A stretch of DNA of 64,000 bases from Anisakis pegreffii (GCA_035041965.1 JAPYMA010001053.1:57057-121056); one strand, 5' to 3'. Counted from the stretch's first letter, positions 24,990 to 40,288 are shown. Notes: generated by a model from the sequence alone, not told the origin. Translations and numbers: made by a program.

Positions 24990-27054
24990 TTCATGACAGC
25001 CGCCTTTATTCTGTGATCGTTTGCAATATGTCAGTTGGATTGTAATCAACATCGTCGTCGCTCTCCATTGTACGGTTGTTAGTGTGAAATTGAATGATAG
25101 ACGTTTTTGATGTCATTTGAAGTGATTTCTTGCGAAGAATGATTTCATCGCAAAGGATCATTCGAACAAGTGTTTTGTTATTCAGTTGTGCTGCAATTGA
25201 AATGTCGAAAAGTTACATTCTCTGATTAATTGACTGCCAATATCGAAGTATATTCAACTGAACAAAGCGCAGATGAATTGAATTCTAATGTTACTTGAGG
25301 CATCGCCGTTTTGTTAATTGTAATCAACATTATCATTAGTCCAATTGAAGATTTCTCTGTTAAAAGATTTTCGTATATTTTACGATGATATCTGAGGTAC
25401 AGTCGAGTTACGTACTGAATCGCTTTGAACTTTTCATTGAGCACCTGCACGCATCCGTTGTTTTGATTATTTTTCGAACTCGAGCACTTTTCTCATTTTT
25501 TGATCAGCATAGTGATAACCTGATTTTCGCTGATTCTTTCAAATAATTCAATCAGCAACCATCATCTGACGCAACTTGCTCATAGGTGGACTATGCCGGT
25601 CAAGTTCATGGAATCTTGACACAACGAAAAAATTACTGATGTTGCGCAGATGTTTCATACATGCTAAAAATAGGTTTTTGCAATGTCTTTTGATACATTT
25701 GCAAAAGTTCTACATCTCCTCAGATCAAATAATTCAGCTTATATAGTTCTACATCTCAAATAAATCAAATAATCCCCATATCACACAAACGACACAAATG
25801 AGCGAGTATCACACAATGCTGTATAACACATCGAAAAACTAGCATTTGTTTACGAAGGAATCGAAACGATTAATTAGTTTATTTCAGCCAAAATCAAATA
25901 TCATTTTGATGAATAATCCGTTTATTGATCAGCGTGTTCATTCGTTTCCTAAAACCTCCACCGAACGCAACACTGTATGTTTGCAATGAACTCGTCGGTT
26001 TTTTTATTGTGCCGCAAAGGTCGTTGGCTGAATGTTGAATAACCGGTTGTTTGTTAATGAAATTAAATGTTTGTTTCAATTCAATCAAAACTTTCACTTC
26101 ATAAAGACAATCAATCGTTCCACTCGATTGTACTCAATTTCCTTCGTCAGTTTTTCTTCTCATCCTATCAGTAAAAGTTTTCGTAAAACATTTGGCTAGT
26201 AACTTCGTTCGAAACTATTCGAACTGGATGATGAATAGCTGGAATAGTTGTGTATGGTTCGAGAATTTGAGGAGGCGATCGATGTGAAGAAAAAATCAAA
26301 TTCAGTGCTGCTGACATGTTGTCAGAAATAACAAATCATGAAATTTTCAACTAGCATTATTCAAAGGCAGATATAAGATTTTGGATATGTCATGGCATAG
26401 CAAAAAAGGCACGATTTTATATTCAATGAAATATTAGTGCTATGAGAGTATATCCGTGAATGGTTAAGTGCTCAGCGTTGCCATTCTCCTGTATTCATGA
26501 AATTAGAGCGGAAAGCTGAGCACCAACTTTTAGTTGCATTTTAACAGATGATTCCGATGGGTTAATGCATCAAAGTCACTCTAAGCGCAGCAGATAACAT
26601 TTCATGTGTTGCAGTCAAATAGTTGAATACGATTTATAGAAAATAACGAACTGTTATAAATTGCCGTTAACTTGATATTTTCATTTGAAATCAAACCGTC
26701 GTCCTGCTTCACCTTATAAATGTCCTTTTTCTTCACAAATCTTATGAAAATGTCCTAGATTATTCCATTTGAAAATGTCCTAGATTATTCCACTTGGAAT
26801 GGCCATTCATCGTGCAGTTTTGATAGTTAAAACAAAAATAACTGACTGTTCATAAATTGAGAAATTTTCCGAAAGCATCATTAAGAATGTTTCACAAGTG
26901 AATTAGCACGGTTGATGTGTGATTTTGCGGTAAGGCGTATCAAAGACCGCCTCCGTTCCAGAGTTGTGACCGTCAAGATGTACAGCAATTACTATTTAGG
27001 TGTCTGCGAAACGAGATTGTCTGTTAGGTGGAATAACTGCAGTCGTCATTCATC
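24990..27054. other. Intergenic, no gene supported
   Basis: About 2 kb, AT-rich, with no exon chain on either strand. It contains the small tandem duplication described separately. The part before the collagen gene probably holds its promoter; a CTGCAG acceptor ends at 27042, 12 bases before the collagen ATG. Confidence 0.5.
26745..26794. repeat. 25-bp tandem duplication
   Basis: Two adjacent copies of a 25-bp unit beginning TGAAAATGTCCTAGATTATT, differing only near the end of the second copy. Simple tandem duplication, no function evident. Confidence 0.9.
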
Positions 27055-28495
<1,441 letters not shown>

Positions 28496-29664
28496 ATTGG
28501 AACTATTCGATTGCTACGGCACTGTTTCATTCACAAGTGTGTTCACTGATGAAAACCGAGAAGAGTCCTAGAACATTTCAAACTGTGATCATGTGAAATT
28601 TGTTATTTTTATAAACAGTTCAAGCGTTCTATCAAAAGTGTGAAACGACATAAAAGCACCATAAAATATGTAGGAGAAGTTTGGGTATGGATTCACCTGG
28701 GGGAAGCCTTTAGAGGGATGGTTGGATGATATTTTTTAAGATGCATGTAGAGGAGAAAATGTTTATGTTCATGGAGAAAAAACCATATATGAGAAAAAAA
28801 AGAAGTGCATTGCTGTTAGTACACAACAAACAAAAAGGAATCATTCACGAGTGCACGGATGCATTATCACTTCGAATCCATTAAGGCTAACGAATCAAGC
28901 GAAGTTCGAAGTTGGACCTACAGATGTTCATATCATCTCACAGTAACCGATGATCTTGAGACTAGATTCTATGAACAGTTTCCATGTTACAATCACTCAC
29001 CCCCAAAATATTCACTTGACTTCCATGAAGTCATGTGCGCAAATGAAGCTACCACATATTAGTATGAGTTTGAAGTGATTCGGAGTAAAATGTTGAATAT
29101 TGAAAAGTTTAGAATTATTCTCACAGTTCTATTTTCCAGCGAATCCATTAACAACCAACGACAGTCGTAGTACAGAATTGCTCTAACAATGCTGTCACCA
29201 AAAATTTTTGATGGAAGTGACATTGAGCCCTATTCAAAAAATTCACACTCTGAATGGATTCGAGCATTCCGAACTGAAAGTTCGGTAGTTCAAAAACAAA
29301 ATGGTTTGGTGGTATTTTGAAAAGTTTTGCATTTGTAAAGTCAGTATTATTGATGCAGAACCGATTGAGCTGGCAAAGGTTTGCGAACACTTTGTGCGCA
29401 TGAAGGTTCTCCAATAATTCGGTTCCACTTCAATCGACGTCCCGTGTGAATTTGTACGCAGCTTGTGTAAGAATTTGCGTACAAAGCGTACAAGTTTTTG
29501 ATAGTGCTAGAGGGAGAATGCTACTCGTCATTCGCAAATTTCTTGAGATGAACACGCATCCCATCCTAATACCCCGAAAAAGGTGTACATTTATGAACTG
29601 TGGAAAAATATAATCAAGGTAGCAGAATTCTTCAGTACTATGCTTCCATGTAGCTGGAGCCTCT
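28496..29664. other. Collagen 3' flank, no gene supported
   Basis: Contains the collagen 3' UTR; no canonical AATAAA was seen nearby. Several ORFs occur on both strands (for example 28859-29062 + and 29148-29414 -), but none has a recognisable domain or exon partners. Confidence 0.45.
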
Positions 29665-29672
29665 CACGTGAT

Positions 29673-30352
29673 TAGTGATGTCTCTGTTTCACGTTTTTGG
29701 AAATTGTTCTATTCTGCTGCAAAACGGCTCTATTCTAGTCTATCCTGTGCGTTCCTCTTTTGAGAACTGGTCTATTTTATTCCATTCTACCTCCTTACTT
29801 TAGACTGTGCTATTCTGTTCCAAATTGTTCTGTTCCGTTCCGTCGGTCAGAAAAGTGACATGATAACGCTTGTGGTAATTAGGGTCGGAAACGTGGTTTT
29901 TTGGCGTTTTCAAAGTGGAGATTATTTCGGGTGGGAGAAGATTGTCCACGCAGGCAGTTGACAGCTTTTGACGGTAACGATTGAAGGAAAAGGGTGGGTT
30001 TCGGGTTCTGATAACCAGCATCATTGAATAACAGAGGATTCTCGTTTCGTCTCAAAAATTTGGTCCGAAACTGACACAAAATTTCTTGTACTGATGAGTT
30101 TGGAAGGAACTGCTTCGTTCATTCGCACTCAAATCCTCCAAGCACAACCTTTTATCGGAGGCGTAAAATGTGAATAATTTTTGTGATGGATTACTCCTAG
30201 ATTTTCGGGTACGATCAATCTTTGGAAGCAGGGTGTTCATTCAACAGTTGCATCCTTTAGTTTTGGCAATTTTGAGAACTAACTGCGATAACTTGCCCTC
30301 GATGAGCTGTTAAATAATAATAAAAATAATATTCGAACATGATAATGATTAA

Positions 30353-30398
<46 letters not shown>

Positions 30399-30650
30399 GT
30401 AATAGTAACAATAGTAATAATAATAATTAATTATAATAACAGCAATAACATAACAATGGCAATTTACCTCATTGAAGTCTTCATAAATAACAGTTTAAGG
30501 AACAGCCAAAATCTGTTGAAAACTGTTTTATTCTATTCTCTTGGGCTCAAAAACAGCTCTATTCTGTGCGTTCCTCGTTTCCGAGCTGTTCTATTGTATT
30601 CCTTGAATAGAACAGGAACAGATTAGTTTAACGGAATAGAGACATCACTA
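29673..30650. mobile_element. Non-autonomous hAT-type element with TAGTGATG ends
   Basis: 978 bp with terminal inverted repeats TAGTGATGTCTCT at 29673 and its complement at the right end (AGAGACATCACTA). A perfect 8-bp target duplication, CACGTGAT, is at 29665-29672 and 30651-30658. Subterminal DNA at both ends is crowded with variants of TCTATTCTG / TGTTCTATT, as expected for hAT transposase-binding repeats. No transposase frame is intact. An ATA-type microsatellite lies inside. Family placement rests on target-site length and end sequence. Confidence 0.88.
30352..30430. repeat. (TAA)n microsatellite
   Basis: About 80 bp of TAA units, perfect at first and then degrading to TAG/ACA variants. 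It is inside the hAT-type element at 29673-30650. The hydrophobic poly-Ile frame over it is an artefact of the repeat. Confidence 0.95.
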
Positions 30651-30692
30651 CACGTGATTCTTTTGTTGTAAATTATTGTATACTCAAAAGAG

Positions 30693-30740
30693 CAGGGTTT
30701 CACAACCGAGGGTGCCCGCACCCCCGAGGGGTGCGAAATA
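30693..30740 (+). mobile_element. Solitary hAT-like terminus
   Basis: Begins CAGGGTTTCACAACC, followed by a GC-rich palindromic section (GGGTGCCCGCACCCC.GAGGGGTGCG). This resembles the right terminus of the element at 57930-58394 (CAGGGTTGCTCAACCCGGGGTGC read inward). I found no matching second end or 8-bp duplication, so it is probably a truncated copy. Confidence 0.45.
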
Positions 30741-32225
30741 AAGTTTTATTTTCTATGCGTTGAAATAGGCGCAGACGGAATTCAACGCATACATGAGTAA
30801 ATATTGAGTGTGGTTGGTCAAGGAAGAGTAATTGAATACGGTTTATCAAGAATGTTTACGAATGTACAATACTGTTGAATATAATTTATTTGAGGAAATA
30901 TAAATGCAGTGAACAGATTACAATATCGGTGGCCACTCGTTGGCTAATTAATAGTTCCGATACGATAAACAACTTGATCATTTCATATGAATTAGATATA
31001 GGACGTTAGGACCACTCGCTGGCGTATATGTAGACTGTATGGCGAACTCTGACTCGTCTGATATCGCTGACTCGGTTTCTCCACTGCCTTCTTTTATGGC
31101 CTTCGTTTCGTCTCCCATTTTCACGTTCCTAAAAGATCATATTCGTTGGTAACATCTTATGATAGCATTCTTAGTTTTCTTACAATGTCTTTGTTTTGGC
31201 TGTTAGCATGCATTTTATCTGAATATGCAACAAATATGTTGCCTTTGCCATATGTTCATCTTTATGTTTTGATTTGAACCGTTTCATTGGAATGGTGTTT
31301 TGGTAATTCGAACAGTACAATGTTTACACATGTACGTAAGATAGGCAAGGATGGACTTTAGGATATACATTTTTGAAAAAGCTAGAATGTACTCTAATGG
31401 TGTATACTTTTCTTCACTACAGAAACTCACTGTTGTGCACTGATCCTCAACCTTTTTCCCCTTCGCATACCCTTGGAGCAAATCAATGTTATCAACTGAC
31501 ACTGTTGATTAGTTTCATCTTGCCGTTCGCTTCTTCGAAACAAAATGTTACACTCTGAACGATGTCTCGATGTGCTACAGTTTAAAGCACGTGAAACGTC
31601 GATGATCACTGATCCAAATCACTGCGATATTCTTCGTTATTTCCATACAGATTCCTTATTGAACGATACTTAAGCAATTCTTCTTTGCTACAGCGATATC
31701 GATTAACAACAAACTGCTTTAGTGCCGCACTGTTATCATACCGCATCATATTGAAATTGATAACTTATTAATTATACTCAAAGAACTGAAATCCAATTTC
31801 CTCGCCCATAGCATCATTTCATTTATGTCGTTGATTTATAAAAATCAGTGAAACTGATATAGAAAGGCAGCCTTGAAACTATGATTCATTATATACAAAC
31901 GGCAATGATTCAGCCTTTATTAGTCAAGTTCTTTGTTCTGCATATGTTTCTAGCATTCATTCCTTACATATTTCTCCATCGAATACTCCAGATTTGCTTC
32001 GATTTTTTCACTGATCATTTCCCAGTTACTCGATGCAAGAGAGCTTTCTGATGCAAAGTGATGATTGATCGATGGAACTGTTAGAAGTGTTGTTGAATTG
32101 CATGCGTTCAATAGAATACGCTGAACAGGTTTCGCTGCTACGAATGTGCTATTGGTGGGTGAAGAGAGCGTTTGTTTGATTTGCTTACAAATCTTAACAA
32201 AACGCACTTTGAGATTGTATCGAAA
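30741..32225. other. Intergenic, no gene supported
   Basis: No exon chain is visible. A second phrase resembling a hAT end, CACTGATCCTCAACC, is at 31438, without a partner. The saposin-like gene promoter should lie in the last part. Confidence 0.4.
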
Positions 32226-33030
32226 ATGCGAATGAATTTTAAAAGTGGATTGATATTGTTCTTATGTATATTTGTACTTGTTGTTGAATCGAGCGCAAAC
32301 TCAATTCTACCTTATCTCGGCGACAAATCTGCAATCAATGGCTTGAAATGCGATATTTGTATCAAGTTCATGCAAGGTGTTGTTTACGATATCGGCATTC
32401 TTAAGGTATTATTTTGTTTTACGTTCCGAAATGTACTCTCCACCTCATCCGTAACGAATTGTTTCTCATTTAGCTAAAGAGATACGTCTTATTGAATGCC
32501 TCTGTAAACAGTCATGGAAACAGTGAGACTGAAAATGTTATGAAAACAATGAAACTTTATCAGTTATCAATCATAAATTGGAATAGTCAACAACAACTGA
32601 TACTATTTGATCATTTGCTGAAATTGTGCATCGCGGTTTAGAAGAATCTTCTTTTCCTAAAGTTTCATTTATGACAATTTTGCATTTTTTTGATCTCACT
32701 TCATGTAATATCAGTCTTTGATTACAGTGGTTCAGCGGACCACTATTTTTAGCTAACTCATAGTAATTTCGTGAAATTTTGATGCGAAAATTGCAGTCGA
32801 AAGCGTTGGAATCAATTGAGAGGAACTGTTCGAAGTGGTTCAGCAAGAAATACGAACGCTACGAGAAGTGCGTTCGTGTTCTGAGCGAACAAATCGTAAT
32901 TCTGGCACAAGACATGGAAGATGCACTGAATCCAAATTCAGTTTGCGTTCGGGCTCATTTCTGCAAGATGAATGCGTCCAACAATCGTACCAAGCATACA
33001 GCCCAATCCCTTTCATCCAACAGCTTATGA
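32226..33030 (+). CDS. Secreted single-domain saposin-like (SapB) protein
   Basis: Small secreted lipid-interacting protein. Exons 32226-32405 and 32797-33030, phase 0, 137 aa. Residues ~8-24 form a signal-peptide core (LILFLCIFVLVV) ending in ESSANS. The SapB domain covers residues ~40-117 with six cysteines at 42, 45, 71, 85, 110 and 116. The spacing C-x2-C-x25-C-x13-C-x24-C-x5-C matches the canonical saposin pattern exactly. Pro106 just before the fifth cysteine is also typical. A hydrophilic tail follows with NAS and NRT glycosylation sequons. One domain per chain resembles nematode spp genes and amoebapore/NK-lysin relatives. Whether it is antimicrobial, a lipid carrier or a host-interacting product cannot be read from sequence. 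The intron falls inside the domain. Confidence 0.88.
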
Positions 33031-36000
33031 AATCCGTTATGACAAGCACAAATATACTTCATCGAATGATCCATCCAGGTGTCAACTCACTGAAAGCGCT
33101 CCGTGCTCCTAACTATCTGCAGTCAACGTGGTACATTCAAACTCTGTGACTTATTTACAGATACTTCAGTGGTAACCGTTAATATGGCTTCCGTTTCCGA
33201 TAGCAATATTTTGAAGCCACTGGCGATAATTCAGAGTCGTTAATTTGGCTCTCGGAAGTTGCTGCTCTCAGAAAAGGTGCTTTAGTTTTATAGTCGAAGT
33301 ACTTTGAAAATTGAGTGAACACAATACTCAGTGAATGAAAAAAGTAGTCACAAATGAACAAACATGAAATGATAAAAAATTAAGTGTGTTCCGTGTAATT
33401 CCTATGCTAATTCACGTTAATTTAACTGATTTTCCATACATATCATATGATTGTAGTGTTTTGTTTAGGAGCTGATTTATCAGTCGCTTTCAAGACGATA
33501 TTTGCACAAATGAGAAGTTCAGTTGCATGATTGAGGTGAGGGGGGGGGGGGATGAGCCGGCCGTTGACCACTGCAAAATGTCAATAACATTCACAATCAG
33601 CAAGAGTTTTAGACGATTTTGGGCATAGATAATTTTGTTTATTGGTGAATTTACGATCAATTGTTTTTAATCAAATGTGTTTCATTGAAAAGTGTTTAAT
33701 CAAAGATCGCTCATGTTTGCAATGCATCTTTGTGGCTCTGGTGGATAGATGCAACGTTCCTGAGTCTCGTATAAATGATAAATTCCTTGAAAGGTATTCA
33801 CAAGTATATGTTATGCAAGTTGAATTGAAAATATTTGTTGATGCATGTATTAGTACTTTTCGTTGTTATTCCGCTGAGTAGTTTGTGGTTGCACTGTGCA
33901 TTGGATGTTTTGCTTTTGCGTTTTCATTACACAATTTTTAATGTTCGCATAAATTCAACATCACTGATGCAGTTTTCTTTGACATACTTCCGCGAGCCCA
34001 TTTCAGTAACGCCAGCAATTTGCAGTACGAAAGTGTGCACGAATATTTATTCTGCAATGTTGACGGCATAAGGACAGCTTTCACACGCAACCACAACCAC
34101 GTCAGTCCACAGGCAGTTGTCATGGATCTTTGCTCCAAAATTATTGCTTCCGTTGTCTACAAATTACATAGGTCTTCGTGCGATCGTTTTTGCACTAATT
34201 GACCCTGAAAGTAGTTGAAACGGTTAAGGTATGCGGATTGTTCTCTGATTTGGACGTTCTGAAACAATGCTCCAACTGGGTCAGTCATAAAAGCCGGTCT
34301 TGAAGAAATGTTACCCTAGCGTTGTCAACTTTTTGGGAAAAAATGAGTTTGAATAGTTACGTCGACAACTTAAAAGAATGGCTAAAAATGAAAATTCATT
34401 TTGAGAGGATGGGTCAGTGATGTAGTACGTTGTTGTTTTCTTGTTTAGATTAGAACTGATAATGACTAGGAATGTTAAATGAAATAACGTGGCGATTAAT
34501 TCGATGCCAACATGATATTTAGACTATGTTTTAATTTAAAGCTGTTGACTAAATCTTATGTTGGCAAGCCATTGGGAAATATTCCGAGTTGTTGAACCGA
34601 AAAGCAGATTCGATACATCAATATATGGCAGCTGCAATATATCAATACCGATTCGATATACCAGTGTTTCAAGACAAAACATACTCGTATTATTTTGTGT
34701 AACATATCCAACTAATTCTGAATTTGTTCTCTGATTCTGCAAAACCACTTTTAAACACGAATTCTAGTTGAGGGAATAAGACAAAACAATGGGTGAAAAA
34801 ACCCTGCACACATCACTTTCTAGTGTAATTTTGGTATGCATCTAGTTTTGGTACGTATTATCACTTTGTGATGAGATCCATTTCAATATAAAAACAATAA
34901 TCATGGAACATAATCAGAAATGTGCAATTCGTTCGTATTTTCAGCCGAACATACTCTTCCACACAGCTATTGCCCATTGACTTCGAGGTCCGTTCACCAA
35001 GCACCGCACCACTCAGAAGTATATAATACAACATTGGTGTATTAGTTCATTCCTTCATTGCTCGTGTCCAGTTAATTCAGGGTTTTCCTCCTAAAGTCTC
35101 AGTTTCTGAGTTCAGTGAGCTATAAGGTACTTTTACAGGAGATCAATCGTTCTCCTAAGTTGTTTATCGATTGTACTGGTATGCTGAACGAGACCCGTCA
35201 CCTCAATATCAGAATATGCATCTTAAGTGAAGATTTCTGTATTTTATTTCATGATCAATTTCATGATCAACCATGAGAAGGAGATATGAGCGGGTAAGGA
35301 GTATGAATAGCCAGGGAATTTGATTATCTCATTATCATCTCCTAAAAGCTTTGACAATTGTTTACATATTTGCTGTAATTCTCTTTCCTCTCCTTAATTG
35401 CTTTCGCATAAAAACAAGCATGAAATGGTATATAAACCTCAGTTTCCGTAACACGAGTCAATGCTAGCTTCATCAGAACCGGTTTCATCAATATCACACT
35501 TGAGGCTTGACCAGGTGGTTCTTCATTCGGACATATTTACTGTCGTTATTATCGTGATTTTTTTGATAAGCGGATTGCATTTAAACGAAATTCGAATTCC
35601 TGAAAGACTTTGCTAAAATTTCGACGGTTATTTCCAGTCAACTTGGCAATGGGATCGCAACTTTTGAAGTAAGATTTGAAATTAACGATTGGCGGAGGAA
35701 CATTGTCAATTAATTTTGGAGCGAAAACTGCGAAAAATGTTAAAGATGTTTTTTCTTTTTTCAATCAGCGGCACTTTTAGCAAAAAGTTTTCGCTTCTTT
35801 TCCGTCAGCGGCGCTAATAGCCGATCATTTATGGCGAGACAAAAATACTGTTTAGTGAATTAGCGATGAATTAGGAGCTTTTTTTTTCAGCAGGATGCCC
35901 ATCACTGGAGTGAATATTTCACTTGAGATGTGTAGACTACAGAAACGCTTTCAAAGCAGATTTCTGAACAAAAATGTTAAACTGACGAATTATCATTCTC

Positions 36001-37627
36001 CGTGCGACAAGATTTGCGACATTGTAGACGGTTTCTGAGAAAGTCTCTAATACCTGTATCAAATGAAAAATTTCTTTGCTGGTTGGATTTTTTTGTCAGT
36101 TTTGGATCAGTTTTTGCGCCGATTTTAAGTATGCGATTTGTTTTTTAACGCATTGTTGTTCGATATGGTGTTGTGATGTATTGTTGTCATACTGTATTGT
36201 TGTCACATATCAGCATATATTCGAATTTTTTTTGGTCAAATAAATTTTTATCGACTCTGGATCAATTTTCTGCGCTCACTGATCGCGGCCTTTTTTTGTA
36301 TACATCCGTCGACAGCTTCGATAGAAACGATGAATTTCATGATTACTCTTAATCTTTTCCAGTTAAGAGCAAATATTGCACTTAACATAACATGAGCACT
36401 GGCAATCAATTTTTGTCCTCAATTGAAGATAACCGGCAAAAAAAAGGAACGTTCTTGGAACAAAAGCCGATAACACCTTTTCACATCACTCATGAACACC
36501 CCAATTCGTGCTTCAAATCAATTAGCGAGTCAATCTCATTTTGAATATTTGACAATATCAGAAAATGACGATTCCTGTTCTAAAAATTAACGTCTAAGGA
36601 AGCTTTCGTAACAGTTTATTTTGGAATACAATTCATCGTTTCCTGGTACATCATATTCATTTCGAATAGTTCCCACGGTATGTTTGGAACAACGAACATT
36701 GAGTATTTCCCGAGTAAGACCTCTGAACATTTTCAAAAATATTTACATTATTTACATCACTGGGAGAGTATATGATGGAACAGCATATGATGGAATCAGT
36801 TTACTCATCAATTCGTCTATATTAATTACTATAAATAATTTGGAAGCGGCAACCATTCCAGCTAAGTTATTTTTGCTAACGATAAGACGCGTTATATCGC
36901 AGTGCTGTAATGTGTTGTCACTCGAGAATTTATGTAGCTGAATTGAGACATTGCGAGTGAGTCATTCGAATAGTCATCTCGGCAGTCAAAGAAGGACGTG
37001 GCAAAGGAAGAATACACATTTCGATTCACTTGTATCAAACGAATACTTCTGGACCAAAGCGATGGAGAATACGACAAAAGAGTGTAACAATGTAACAATT
37101 TTCTGATGCAGATCATGATAAAAAAGCCAAAATAACCGAAAAAGGAAGATAAAAGCGTCGGTCATTTTGCGTGAAGAGCAATAAAGCAATCGGTCAATGG
37201 TACACTCGTAATATTCGCCGTTTTCAGCAACGCACATCCATTCGAATTCAACATGTCCTTCCTCATTTTGTCAGCAACAAGCACTCGTTTCTGATTCTCA
37301 TAATCCGTTGAATACAGCTCAAAGATGTTGACTCGTTATATCTTGCTCTTGTGAATGATGTTATAATATATTTGATATTGAATAATTATCCTCTTGTGTG
37401 ATCAGAAAGATGCATAAAAATTTGACGATATCATTTCATGCAAAATGCTTTCAACTTATTTTCACCTTTCATTATGTCTCAGTGAACAAATAAACGATGT
37501 TTTCGTGATGAATAATGTACTATGATAACTGATATCCCTGGAACATTGCATTATTTGTTCATTAAATTCACTTGGGTGCAATCATTAACCAATGACTTGT
37601 TAGTTCAATTAGAGTACTGATTGCGCA

Positions 37628-37813
37628 TTGTTCTCATCAACGCCGCGACGAATACTGTATATATTGTTAGTGCATTTCCCGATTATCGTCAATTTGCTTT
37701 ACACAAAGTACTCAGTGCGATTGCAAAAGGAATTCACGTTGTTGAATTTCAATCAGTATCGAGAAAGTCATTCAACCCTTTTCTGGCAAAAAATGTTCCT
37801 AACAGGAAATTAA
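37628..37813 (+). CDS. Possible chemoreceptor-like fragment
   Basis: A 61-codon frame without a clear ATG has a hydrophobic helix (ILYILLVHFPIIVNLLY). It is followed by FTLLNFNQYRESHSTL, which resembles the post-TM4 pattern of nematode SRA/SRE-type chemoreceptors (Y.LS.R(F/Y)Q..EN...L). No flanking exons were found, so it may be a relic or coincidence. Confidence 0.2.
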   Translation: MFSSTPRRILYILLVHFPIIVNLLYTKYSVRLQKEFTLLNFNQYRESHSTLFWQKMFLTGN

Positions 37814-40288
37814 TGGATCATCGCGATATAGTTCATGTTAGACGATAATCTAGGACGAATTACGTAGGTTTGAATCAAACTGGAGATAAATCTGTCGGAG
37901 TTTTTTGTGCATTACTTGTAATTTTACACTGATTAAAACGAGAGTTTGGATATGTGCAATGTCGTCGTTTCCACTCATGCAAATGAACTCATGATTCTGT
38001 GGTCGACGTTCATCACCATTGTACGTGAATCAAGTTTCAAGTAGCGCTCTGAATTGATCTCTGTTGACAATCCTCACTGACCTCCCAATTTCTTCAGTCA
38101 GCCTGCATTTCCATTTCAGCAACACATACGATAAGATTATCGTCTAGCGAACACTGAATGAAAACACCAAATAGCATATGAGTAATGCAGTTGTTGTATA
38201 TGGATAGGAATAGCACCTGTCAAGCGCTTGTTGTGTGAATGTATGGATGTTCCTTTTAGGAAACTCTGCAAGTGCTCTATTTGAAAATTATAGCTTAAAT
38301 GGAATGATAGATGTTCTGTGCGTTATCATTTCAGAATATGCTTGAATTTTCTATTATTCTGTTCACATTTCAGATGGAGAATTCTAAGATATACTTTGCA
38401 CTTTTACTAATTGAGAACTGGATTTGACCAAAATTTCGGACGTCGCAATCTTATGCTACATTTTTTGCATCTAACGATCGCAAATGATGGAAGAAATTAT
38501 TGTTGAAAATTTCGCAATTTCTAAGATAAGATTTTGCACTAAACTAGATTCATCGTGGAAAATTTTCTGGAAACGAAAATCGGTTTTTTAACGCATGAAC
38601 AACGAATCATGTGATGTTGGTGAACATTATGAAGAGCATACTCGGAAATTGAGCTGTTCTCCGAAAACAGCTGAAGAAGTCGTATGTATGTAACGGTATG
38701 AAGAATCCTTTTTCGTGAAGTTTACTTCTAATCCATTGTTTCTTGCCAATTCAACAACTGAGAAATAAATTCACATTCTCTCCTGCTAATTGGTTAGCAA
38801 GCGATTTTTGCAATATTTTTCGAAAAAGCTATTTGAATTGGAAATGGAATGAACCAGTACTGGCTAACATTTGCAGTGCTCGCTTTCTTCAACGTAATAT
38901 CCTAGCCAATATCCTGTCTAGTTCAGCAATTCGACGATTACTCATCTTCGTACATTTGCACTTGCTTCGAGAAGTCACTTCCTGACCGCTTCCAAAGATT
39001 TCTCTGCAAATATCGACTCAAAAGGATCATTGCCTGTCATTCTCACAATGCATGCAATCCGAAAGGTAAACGACAAACAGTGCAATTCCCAGGTCATATC
39101 TTCAGGTTGCTCCATCATATTAGTTTCCTCTGCATAAATCTCATAAAAGAACAAATTCATGTAATTGCTATTTCATTATCTTGAATGCAAAGGCATTTTT
39201 TGGATCAACACAACATTAATAAAGAGATCTGATGTTAATCAACTTTACAGCACATTCACCGAAGCAATTAAAAAATTTTACATTTGGAAAGAGTGTTAAG
39301 TGCAATGTTTGCCTTTCATACATGAAAAACCCTTGCTAAATGTTAACAAAAATCTCTTCATACGATAGGCTCAACGATGTTCTCATCGGAAACACTATAG
39401 CGCATTCAAATGCAATCATATAAACTGCTCATCCTTGAAGCGCACTGAACGGCTCAACAAATCCGATAAGAAAGTGCAAAGTGGAAACCGAAAGTCACCG
39501 TACAATTACGTCAATTCAACGTTCATGTAAGCATAATGATCGCATTCACATTCACTGCACTGTTGGATAACAACAGTGAAAGTACTAACGATTCGATCAG
39601 TATTTTAAATGTGAATAATGAAATTATCATAGTAAGCGAAGATGACGCTATTAAGCCATCTGTTTGTATCTGAGAGAATTTTAGAGAGATGGATTCGGTC
39701 CGTGATTTTGTTCTTTCTTAAAAACATCAGACGGTTCTCAGGATGCGACAAAACATTTGTATTAGTTTCACAGGTAAAGCTCATTTGTTCAATGATTGTG
39801 AGCTAAAATGGAGCCAAGTTATGTTCAAACAATTTACTTCATAAAATATTCGTCAATGAGTAGGTCGAAGAGCGAATAAGTGTTCGAATTTTACTAATCA
39901 TTTACCTGCTGTAACTTGTGTAATGTTGTTCCCATTGAAGTCATGCTCTAAAGTTGCAACACAGCAATGGGCTAGGGCTTAAGTGACGATACGTTCACAA
40001 AATTGTACATCCCGCTCAGTCTAGTTTCTACATTTTTGGTTAGCTGTTGGGCCGAGAACGCTCGGTTGGGCCGGGGACCCTCGAGACTCGGGTTCTGATG
40101 TGTCCTGTTTCGTCGTCTGAACTATGATTCAAGTGCAAAATCGGGCTCGGGAGCCCTGACAGTAGGAGAAAGGATTGAGAGCCACTGAGTTCCCCGCAAT
40201 CGAGGGCCACAAGTCTCGATCGTCCCAGTCCCAGCTCTAGTTTGAAATATTCAATCTTGTCCTCGTCAATTTACTCTAAAACATTAAA

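Noticed and set aside
30339..30626. Frame with a poly-Ile hydrophobic segment
   Set aside because: The hydrophobic part is the TAA microsatellite read in one frame, inside a transposable element.
31438..31475. CACTGATCCTCAACC followed by a pyrimidine-rich stretch, like a hAT terminus
   Set aside because: No matching inverted end or target duplication could be found, so it is not reported as an element.
36621..37237. Overlapping + and - frames of 74-106 codons
   Set aside because: No domain, no splice partners, and coding potential is equal on both strands.
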